Shown here one piece after another: positions 21,315-29,500 of a stretch of DNA of 38,245 nucleotides. Position numbers and translations under genes: made by a program. Position 1 is the stretch's first letter. Each line of letters opens with the position of its first letter. A model generated the notes under the pieces. The model saw nothing but the letters and a program-made list of their open reading frames with translations. It was not told the DNA's origin and did not search any database. The stretch is from a virus. The stretch covers positions 1 through 38,245 of the IMG/VR virus record IMGVR_UViG_3300035670_007423. One strand, 5' to 3'.

Positions 21315-21458
21315 TTAGCGTCGTGACTCGATCTCGTCTGCCCTGTTTCGGAACCATTGAGAGATGGATTCCTTATTGCGCTTGCATACCTTGCGGATCC
21401 GTTCGAGCTGTCGTGGATAAAGTCGCACTGTTCGCCCAACCATCTTCTCCTGTTTCAT
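21315..21458 (-). CDS. Ribbon-helix-helix regulator, 47 residues
   Basis: MVGRTVRLYPRQLERIRKV followed by CKRNKESISQWFRNRADEIE has the Arc/CopG layout: a short basic beta strand (RTVRL), a helix, a turn with Lys-Glu-Ser-Ile-Ser, and a second helix. Such proteins dimerise and bind inverted repeats in operators. It lies next to the promoter at 21492-21520 and to the inverted repeat at 21708-21732, so both could be its targets. ATG 21458 begins 34 bases after the -10; another ATG at 21443 is closer to a purine-rich patch. It is the first gene of the replication cluster. Confidence 0.7.
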   Translation of the reverse strand: MKQEKMVGRTVRLYPRQLERIRKVCKRNKESISQWFRNRADEIESRR

Positions 21459-21491
21459 ACTGCAACAAGATGAACGAATAATATGCTTATC

Positions 21492-21520
21492 ATAGTACAC
21501 GGGTACGCGAACACGCGCAA
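21492..21520 (-). promoter_or_regulatory. Proposed promoter of the replication cluster
   Basis: Minus-strand -35 TTGCGC (21515-21520), 17-base spacer, -10 TACTAT (21492-21497). A DnaA-like box CTATCCACA (one mismatch) lies 7 bases upstream of the -35 at 21528-21536. Confidence 0.45.
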
Positions 21521-21541
21521 CCGCCACTGTGGATAGCGGAA

Positions 21542-21568
21542 CCCCCCATGATCGCCGTTCATGGGGGG
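21542..21568. other. Perfect ten-base-pair hairpin
   Basis: CCCCCCATGA (21542-21551), seven-base loop, TCATGGGGGG (21559-21568). It is placed in the 275-base region between the regulator gene and RusA. No T-run on either strand. The rest of the region (21569-21707) shows no gene or strong signal. It may be a barrier between divergent transcripts or a protein site. Confidence 0.5.
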
Positions 21569-21707
21569 CATGTGTACGCAGCCGTTTGGTGGAGCTCGTT
21601 CCTCGCGTACGATCCGCGATGGACTCATGCGAGATCGTTATCAAGTATTTCTCTAAAGTTCGGCGACGAAATTATAGAAGAACACCTATCCCCAGTGTAC
21701 TCTCTCC

Positions 21708-21732
21708 GTTATCCTGTACAATGGTGGATAAC
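21708..21732 (+). promoter_or_regulatory. Operator-like inverted repeat over the RusA promoter
   Basis: GTTATCC (21708-21714) and GGATAAC (21726-21732) form an inverted repeat with an 11-base spacer that holds TACAAT (21717-21722), a likely -10. The half-sites equal the core of the DnaA-like boxes found at 6558, 7455, 16814 and 21528. No clear -35 is visible. A bound dimer would block RNA polymerase at the -10. Confidence 0.5.
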
Positions 21733-21733
21733 T

Positions 21734-22105
21734 ATGGTCACGCTCACGATCCCCGGGCGCATCCCCTCGAAGAAGAATAGCAAGCAATGGATCATTCGTG
21801 GCTCCAAGCGCTTTCTCGTCCCGAGCAACGAACACCGTGCCTGGCATGACGGGGCGCTGTGGATGCTGAAAGGCGCGGAGAAGGTAGGGGAAACAGAGTG
21901 GATCCGCGCCCGCTTCTTCTTCCCGGATAACCGTGTGAAGGACCTCTCGAACGCATGGGAGTCCGTCGGGGACCTCCTGGTGGATGCCGGGATCCTTGCG
22001 GATGACTGCTGGCAAAAGACCGGGCCGCTCATGCTGGAACCCGGGGGGATCGACAAGGAGAACCCCCGAGTCGAGCTTGAACTCCATGAGAAAGCCCCCG
22101 TCTAG
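21734..22105 (+). CDS. RusA-like Holliday junction resolvase
   Basis: A 123-residue protein. GRIPSKKNSKQWI is the N-terminal RusA motif, and the acidic residues Asp70 (VKDLSN), Asp80 and Asp90-Asp91 (GILADDCW) correspond to the metal-binding Asp residues of RusA; the Lys cluster follows the DNA-binding loop. It resolves four-way junctions in phage recombination and packaging as a dimer. ATG 21734 is chosen as the Met directly before the conserved TIPGRIPSK motif; the longer form from 21548 would include the promoter and hairpin. It is the only large plus-strand gene here and is convergent with the lysis genes. Its stop TAG sits in a hairpin. Confidence 0.85.
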   Translation: MVTLTIPGRIPSKKNSKQWIIRGSKRFLVPSNEHRAWHDGALWMLKGAEKVGETEWIRARFFFPDNRVKDLSNAWESVGDLLVDAGILADDCWQKTGPLMLEPGGIDKENPRVELELHEKAPV

Positions 22106-22110
22106 GGGGC
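22094..22110. terminator. Hairpin between convergent genes, around the RusA stop
   Basis: GCCCCC (22094-22099), loop GTCTA, GGGGGC (22105-22110). Contains the RusA stop TAG (22103-22105). On the minus strand it follows the lysis cassette and is trailed by TTTCTC, so a terminator in that direction is plausible; on the plus strand it is trailed by pyrimidine-rich sequence. Confidence 0.5.
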
Positions 22111-22116
22111 CTCTCG

Positions 22117-22158
22117 TTACTTCTTCTTCCCTCCTCCCTTTCCTTTCTTGCAGGTCAT
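22117..22158 (-). CDS. 13-residue basic peptide, last gene of lysis cassette
   Basis: ATG 22158 overlaps the holin stop (ATGA) and is followed by TCKKGKGGGKKK and TAA. The overlap matches the style of the operon, which is the only reason to list it. If real it is a Gly/Lys peptide that could bind membrane, nucleic acid or the cell wall. Could be chance. Confidence 0.3.
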   Translation of the reverse strand: MTCKKGKGGGKKK

Positions 22159-22337
22159 GCTGGTTTGTTGAGGTACTTCGTAATCTCTCCGAGCGCAAGG
22201 CCAAGGAGGGTCGTCCCCCATACCGGGACCTGGAGATCGACCGCGTTATCCGTCACAAAGACGATCACCGCGGCAGCGATCATGGCTCCAAGCCGCCACC
22301 CGAAAGACTTGAGCCGCTTTACGAGCTGTTCGTTCAT
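22155..22337 (-). CDS. Holin-like protein
   Basis: A 60-residue protein: basic N-terminus (LVKRLKSFGWR), membrane segment 1 at about 16-34 (LGAMIAAAVIVFVTDNAVDL), a short loop, membrane segment 2 at about 38-54 (VPVWGTTLLGLALGEITKYL) and a basic end. Two-helix small proteins next to endolysin are typical holins, which form the membrane lesion that starts lysis. It overlaps the endolysin stop by ATGA. From memory, short proteins ending with a LGLxLGEIxKYLN helix occur in CPR-linked phages. Confidence 0.75.
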   Translation of the reverse strand: MNEQLVKRLKSFGWRLGAMIAAAVIVFVTDNAVDLQVPVWGTTLLGLALGEITKYLNKPA

Positions 22338-23437
22338 GCTGTTTTGAAGATGGTACTAATTCTTGCCGACGGATCGACCTTGAGCTCCGCCGCCACGACC
22401 TCTGCATACCGCTTCGGATCGTTGTGATCCGATGACGGGGCATAGATCGCAAAGAGCTGCTCGATCGTGAGCTCGGAACTGTTCTTGAGTCCAAGTTTCT
22501 GCGCCTCCCGGTTATACGTTGCCGAGGTTCCGTTGATGATGGTCTTGAGGAGATTCCGAAGATAGAGCTCCCCGGTCGCGTAGTCACGGAAGATCGCATA
22601 TCCAGACTGATCCGAGGAGACTCCCTCCCGATCCTCCCCAACCGTGCCATAGATCGCCCGATAGCCGGAACGGGAGAATCTGGCATTCCCGGGATTATTG
22701 TTTCTTTGCGACCGGGATCCCTTCTTCCACCCTTCGTGTCTCCTGATCGCGAGGAGGAGCACAGTGAGCCGTTCTTCATTCATGGCTTTCCACATGGCTT
22801 GTAATGTATCGAGCCGTCGCCAGAACCCTAGGATGATCTCCGTGAGGTACGGTTGTGACACCACCTCGCGCCATGCGTTCCGCACAATAAGCTCCCCGAG
22901 ATTGCGCGCACGATTCCCAGTCATTGAATACGTGTCCATCTCCTGGTCGTACAGGTCCATGGTGTCGTTCGTCATCGCTCCATTTCGCCTGGCGTTCGAG
23001 TGGAAACAGTGGAGGAGCTCATGGGTGAGCACCCGAACGAGATCCTTTTCTCCCCACTCCGGACTTGTTCCAATTTGGACCACGTTCGCCCCCTCCCAGG
23101 GCTCCCAATGGGTCCAATGACGGAGCTGTTCCCTTGCGAACGGTCCATATTCCACCCGGGAAACGTCATACAAGAACACGATCGCATTGTAGAGCTTCCC
23201 GGGGACCCCCTCCTCCTTCATGAGCGTGCGCATACCGTCGAGGCCCGCCAACATCTCCCCGGAGGGGCCTAGAACGTCAAAAGCGGTCAATTTGAAGCTC
23301 CGGGTGGGCGTTATGGACCGTTGGGTAAAGCGCGTCTCCACGGGGCTCCTAGAGGCAAAGAAGGCCGCTGTCTCCTTGAGTGCGTCTCCGATGGGGTAGG
23401 GAACGCCGTTATTGAGGATGAGAACGTCGTATCTCAT
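22334..23437 (-). CDS. Two-domain endolysin: zinc metallopeptidase plus muramidase
   Basis: A 367-residue protein. Residues about 60-200 contain VLTHELLHCFHSN with His139-Glu140 and His143, a zincin signature; the third ligand may be His or Asp nearby (EMDTYSM). Residues about 225-367 form a lysozyme or transglycosylase-like domain: AIRRHEGW with catalytic Glu235, NNPGNARF (247-254), GYAIFRDYATGELYLRNLL and IYAPSSDHNDPKRYAEVV. The pair would cut peptide stems and glycan strands. There is no signal peptide, so it needs the holin. It is joined by ATGA overlaps to the 33-residue peptide before it and the holin after it. A metallopeptidase fused to a muramidase in this order is unusual. Confidence 0.75.
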   Translation of the reverse strand: MRYDVLILNNGVPYPIGDALKETAAFFASRSPVETRFTQRSITPTRSFKLTAFDVLGPSGEMLAGLDGMRTLMKEEGVPGKLYNAIVFLYDVSRVEYGPFAREQLRHWTHWEPWEGANVVQIGTSPEWGEKDLVRVLTHELLHCFHSNARRNGAMTNDTMDLYDQEMDTYSMTGNRARNLGELIVRNAWREVVSQPYLTEIILGFWRRLDTLQAMWKAMNEERLTVLLLAIRRHEGWKKGSRSQRNNNPGNARFSRSGYRAIYGTVGEDREGVSSDQSGYAIFRDYATGELYLRNLLKTIINGTSATYNREAQKLGLKNSSELTIEQLFAIYAPSSDHNDPKRYAEVVAAELKVDPSARISTIFKTA

Positions 23438-23535
23438 GCAATATGCTTTAGTATATAAAGGAAATAGCAGACTGTCCCGACGAAGAGCACCTCATGCTCA
23501 TGCTCCAAATAGAAGTGTTTTATGGCATCTTTCAT
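23434..23535 (-). CDS. 33-residue membrane peptide of the lysis cassette
   Basis: ATG 23535 overlaps the stop of the giant gene (ATGA) and its own stop overlaps the endolysin start (ATGA), so the frame is fixed at both ends. Sequence MKDAIKHFYLEHEHE then VLFVGTVCYFLYILKHIA: a charged head and one membrane helix. It could be a pinholin, antiholin or spanin-like part. It is too short for ordinary gene callers but its placement is hard to explain by chance. Confidence 0.65.
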   Translation of the reverse strand: MKDAIKHFYLEHEHEVLFVGTVCYFLYILKHIA

Positions 23536-26500
23536 TTGATTTGTGACTGTATCTGCTGTCTCCGATATAGCTTCAGGAGCTCTTCGCTGACGAGCTTCGT
23601 CTTACGCGCCTTCGCAAGAAAGACGGAGAACTCCTCCGGACCCATCTCCGAGCGTGCCTCAATGAGGATCTTCACCCTATTTTCGTTCGTTTTCCCTCCA
23701 AGAAGAGCCGTGACGAGCTCGTTGTCGGGACCAAAGGCAGCATAGGAGTCGAACTTTTTGTCGATCGCGGCCTTTTTTTGCGGGGTGAGCTTCTCCCCTG
23801 GGTACACCTCATCCATAAACTGCTTCTTCATGAGGAGCACGCTCTCCCCGGCATGAGCCCGAGCTGCGTACTTCATGAGAGCAGGAGTCTCAATGTAGTC
23901 CTCCACGGGAGTGCTGGTTTCCCCGATCTTGCCCTCCTGCCTTGCCTCCTCTTCGAGATTCCGAGCCCCGGCGACATCCCCGGCGAGGATCCGCGTCTCG
24001 ATCTTCCGTCGGATGATGGATGCTCGCTCGCTCTTTTTCGCTTCCTGGTCGAGCACCTTGCCACGCCTCGCCCATGCGAGATTCTCTTCTGTTGGGGTAA
24101 AGCCAATGCCTCGCAATGCCGCCTCCCACGGCGTGTACTTCATCGGAACACCAGGCGATCGCTCCAAGAGCTTCCCCACCTGTGACCGAACTCCGTAGGT
24201 GTATCCTGCGTACGCCTTGAAGAAGTTACCTCCGAGCCCGTCCGGGACGAGCTTCGCTGCGGCCTCGTAGTACCGCTCCTGCATCGCAAGATCGTAGCCA
24301 CGCGAGAAACGGTCGATCATGCTTGCCCCAGCACCTCCCCACTTCACGATGTTCGTCGGGTCAGAGAGGATGGAATCAAACTGGAAAATGTCGATCGAGA
24401 CACGCCCGGAGAGATCTGCGCCAAAGACCGCAGGGATACCACGTGCCAGCGCAAGCTCCCACGTACTAAGCTCTTTCTTCAATTCATCATCGTCGTCTCC
24501 AACGATCTCGTTGTATATCCGAAGCCAGAGCTTTGCGAACGGTAGCGATAGCGCCCCGCCGAGGACCGCGGTGTAGAACATCTTTTTTCCAAACGCCATG
24601 AACTCCCGTTGAGAGAGATCGCGGGAAAGCTGGTACAGGAACGAACGAGTCCAGTGGGTAAAGACGAAGAGTGCACCAGCACGGCCCCTTTCCATCCTCG
24701 GGCGGTTCTGCTTTCCATAGCGGAAATGTATATCGTCGGAGATAGAGAGTGCTTGCCTATCCACCGTTGCCGGGTCTGCCCCGTTCGCGATGAGTACCCG
24801 TCGAGCGGCAATGAACGCCGGGACGCGGTTCACGTGGGACTCCACGAACGCCGTTGATGAGTACAGTGCCTTTGTCAGGGTATTGCTGATCGTCCGGTAG
24901 ATGGGATTCGATTTGAAGCCCATGAGCTCGGATGTCATTTCCCCACCAAGGCGACCGTTTTTGAGCAAGAACTCGACCGCTCCACGCTCTTCCTTCGTGA
25001 TATTCCCCGTCCACCAGGAGAGCATTGCCTTTGTGAGCGCAGCTTCCGCTCCGGCGATCTTTCGTGCTCCCTTCATGTACTTGGAGAGCTCCCCGGTCCC
25101 AACAGTCATATTCTGCGTCGCGTTCACCATGAGGTACGAGATATCGTTTGCGAGCATCCAAATGAACGCCGCTTGCTTCACGGTATTGAGCTCCGCAGTA
25201 TTCCCCATGTCGTAGGCGATCGCATCGCGCATCCACTTGTAGAACTTCTTTTGCCGTCTCGGGTCGATCGTCTGAAGTGCCTTGAAGTACATGGGAGCCG
25301 CTTCCATTTTAGTGACGTACCCAGCAAGCCCCGAGAAATAGTCAGCAAAGATCTTGTCTAGGTTCTCTGTCTCATACCCGGCGATGTTCATTCTCCGGAT
25401 GTAATACCGCCCAAATCCCTTCTCCTTGGACATATCTCGGATCCCTTGCACCACTTCCTGTCGAAACTCCTCGGGGACCTTCGAGCGGTTGATCGCGGAA
25501 ATGACATTCTCCGCGGTGAGGTGTTGCGCGGTGAAGAAGTCTACGTCTACGGAATCGAGCGTATCGAGGACGAACCGCGTATTGTCAGTGGATTCCAGCT
25601 CTGCGTATGCCTTACGCGCTTGTGATTCGGTCTTGTAGTCCTGCATCGAGACGGTTTTCCACCTCCCGCCTTCGTCCATCTCCTGCGATTTGATGACGTA
25701 CCTTCCATCCCATCGGTGAGGAATATACCCAACGCGGATCTTCCGGAACTGATTGATCTCGTCCTCCTTCACGCCATTCTCCTCCATCTTCGCGATCAGC
25801 ATGTCGTGGGCATACTCGAACGCTTCCCGAGTCTTGTAGTACGCGCCGATCGCTTTTGCAGAGGTGACCCCGAAGGTCGCCAATTCATTCTTGTTCCACT
25901 TGCGTACCTGTCTATCCCCTTCCGAAAGCGCCACATTCAGCACCTTCTTCTCTTCCGAAGGAAGATCGAAATACGGAGAGAGCATGTCTGCGAAGCGTCG
26001 GTCGATGCTCGCCTTCTTGATCCGTCGGGTATCGGCAACGGTCTGATATATATCTGCGCCTTTGAACTCATCTTGATCTTTGAGGTAGATATCCCGTGCT
26101 TGTGCGGTGATATCGTTGAGAAGGTTGATATCCTTCCTTGTAAGGTCCTTCTTGAAGAGATCCATTTCGCCTACGAGATCCTCCGGGACAGTTTTTCGCT
26201 GGTACCCCGCCTCTGCTAACCCGCGGAACCCGGAGAAGTCGAGCGTTAGGCCGTGTTCTCCGACGTAGGTGTACCGTGCGAGGTTCTGCGGGCGCTGGCG
26301 CACCGTGGGGCCAAAGCGCCGCATGTACATGACATCGTAGTAAAACCGCTGGAGCGCTTGTGCCTTCGTGACGTCCATTCCCAGGATCTCTCTGATCATG
26401 GTGGCGAGCTTCTTGAAGAACTCTGCCAATTTGTTCGCAACATCCCCGGACTTCCCAGTTTTCCAAAATGTTTCGAACCCACGGGCGATCGTCTCATCGT

Positions 26501-29500
26501 CTGCCAAGGCGTTCAATTCCGCCTTGGTCACGCCAAACTCCGGAAGCTGGTCGAGGTTATTGAGGACGAAGTGAACGACCTCATGCGCTGGGGTGACATC
26601 GAGCGTCTTTTCCGTGAACGCCATCGCCCCGGACACCGTGACTCCCCAGGCATCGACATCGGACGTACGCCCATCGAGCGAGAAGAGCGCCGGGGCTTTC
26701 TCCCCAGTAAGGATCTTGTCGAAGAAATGTACGTTGAAGTCGATCCCGAGGCGGTCTTTGAATTGCTGGAGGGTTTCCAACGTCTGTTCCTTGGAGATCA
26801 TCCGCGAGGCGATCTTACGTTCGAGCCACGCCTCCACTTCATCGAGCGTCTTGAACGACACTTGCTGGGTGAGCAGTCTCTCTCCAACGGCGTCTTTCGC
26901 CTTTGATCCAGTACTCTTCAGCATTGACGTAGGGACCGCGAGAACATGGATCGTATCTAGATGCCCACGGTCAAGCTGTCGTTCGAGGTCAAGATCCACG
27001 TACTGACCCGCTGCCCCATTGTGTCCGGAGAAGTAGATATATTCTTCTCCCTCCTGCAAGAACGGGATGCTTGTGAGCTGCGGCTCGATATGTTTCCGGT
27101 AGTTCTCCTGCTGCTGTTCGTTGAGTTCGGCAAGGCGCTCTGGACCAATGAGTTGTATTCTATCTTCCGGCGCAAAACGTCCAAGCTCGTCGCGACGCAT
27201 AAACTGTCGGGTATCTACAGCATCCCACTCTGCTTTGAGTTGGGCGCGGGTTTTGAGGATGTCAGGATTGAAAATTATCGTTGTGTCAGGATGTTTTCCA
27301 TTCACAAATGCTTTTTCAAGACCAATTTGCCCCTCAATATTGTTGAGAACATCATCGGTGAATCGGACCCCATCGTATCCTTCTTCTTTGAGTTTATTTA
27401 TCACTGATTCTGCGTTGTACTGCGGGAGTTTATTCAGCACCTTTATCTTCGCTCCCTTTGGCACAACGAACTCAAGGGTGTTTGGTTTGAACTTGCCCAA
27501 AGCACCACTATCTGTTCCATACTTGAACTCATCAGTCTGCATGAAGTTTGCCTGTGATCTTATTCGACTGAACCAGTCTGCGGCAACCCTATTCTCCGTT
27601 AGGTATATCTGTTTCCCTCGATTCCCAAATTGTGCCTTTCCAACATCGAACTTCTCAAAAGAAACACCCTCGCCTGTGCCGTGATAAAGTGTCTCCCCCT
27701 GCCACTTCACCCACTCTTCGAAGGACTGGCCAGATGCTTTGGCTTTGGCGATGGAGGAGGAAAGTGACCCATCTTTTATCTTGAATTGCGGGATCTGTCC
27801 TTCCGCCTGTTTCCTCTTTACCTCCTCCTCTTTAGCACGTTTCTGTGCGTCGATCTCGTCTTGTGTGTATTCTTTGAGATCTGTGGTGTTTGCAAAGAAG
27901 TCATCAAGGTGATCCTGAATGGACTTCCGGTTCCTGATCTCCTCCATGCGCTCGGCGGTGAAGCGCTCCAGGCGCTCGCCGAAGGTGCTATTGAGATCCC
28001 GGATACGCGCTTCGATATCCTCGACCGCCAAGACGAGCTTCTTGATCTCCGCGTCAATATCCGTGATCCGCTTCCTTTCCAGCGATTCTTTCATGCGCTT
28101 TACCTTCGCCTTGGACTTGGCGAGTTCTTTCTTCCATTCCGGGGCATACCGATCATATCCATACGCCTCGGTATCCTTGAGCGATGCCTCGTATCGTTTG
28201 ATGCTGCGTTCCTCTATCTCCATCTCCGATCGCAACGTCTCGAGATTCCGCTGTTCAGTGAGGATCCCAACGCGCTCATTCGCCATCCGCGCATTGTCAA
28301 ATGCGATCTCCAGCGTCGCCTTGGCCTTCGGATCGGTGATCAGCGCAAGCTTCTTCTCCTGTGGGTCTAGCTCATCCGTGTCGAACGTCTCCCCGACATA
28401 GGAGAACAGGTCGTTGATACGACCACCCTTCTGTTCGTACTTCTGATAGAGCACCACGTCCCCGGAGTTTTCCACCAACGGGTAGACGATCGGGGCAATG
28501 TTTCGCTTGTTCCCCTGCCTCCATACCCGGCCTTCCACTTGCTGTGTCTCCGTGGGATTCCATCCCAGAGAGAGGTTGATGGTCGTGTAGCCGCTCCCCT
28601 GGAGATCGATCCCCTCCCGAGTCGGCTTTCCCCCGATCAATATCTTTATCTCACCCTTGTTGAACGATTCCTTGATGTCCTCACGCTCGTCATTGTCCGT
28701 CTCACCGTTGATGATCCCCACCTCGCTCTCCTTGTAGCCAAGATGCTCCACGATGTAGTCCTTGATCATCCCGTGGTACTGCACCCCATGAGCACCGAAA
28801 TACAGGAATGTACCGTAATTCTTGGTCTTTTTGTCTGCCTTGAGCTTCTTGATGAGCTCCATCGAGTACTTGATCTTCGGGCTATTCTCGACAAGCTCCT
28901 CCTTTGTGAAGGTCGTCGGGGCAAACTCTTCGACGAAATACGGGGAGACGCTATTTGCAAGGGCGTATCCCATCGCAACAAGGTACGCTCCCGGGCGCAA
29001 ATCGTTCGCAGAGACAAGCCCTTCCATCTCCGGGTTCGCTTCGATCTGGTCTGCATCAGGGGATTCCTCTCCCTTGAGCATTGCTTGGATCCTGGCATTG
29101 TTCTCCTCCTGCAATTCGCTCATCGAAAGGATCGGGGTCATCACACGACGCTCCGGGCGGATCAGTGTCGGATCTTCGCGTCGGTCGATGTACTCGCGGA
29201 GAAGCGCTTGGAGTGCCGGAAGGTTCTTCCATGACTTCATCACATCTTTTGTGACGACGTTCCCCTTCTGGTCCATCTCCTCACTTGGGACGAAATTGGC
29301 AAACATCGCATAGAAGTCGTTGATGTTCTGGATCCCCATTTCGATCAACTTCGGTCGAGCGATGAATGAGAGGATGTTGTATACCTCGGTCGCATGGTTC
29401 TCGAATGGCGTTGCCGACGCGAGGAACACGTTGCCCCCGTATTTCTTCTGGATGTACTGGGAGGTGAGGAAAAGATGGACCGCCCGCTTCGATGGGGTAC

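Noticed and set aside
20360-21481. Plus-strand open frame of 373 residues
   Set aside because: It is antisense to the PD-(D/E)XK nuclease and regulator genes, which carry clear motifs; Arg/Leu/Pro-rich shadow.
21548-21733. Long N-terminal extension of RusA
   Set aside because: It would begin within the ten-pair hairpin and cover promoter and operator; homology starts at the later ATG.
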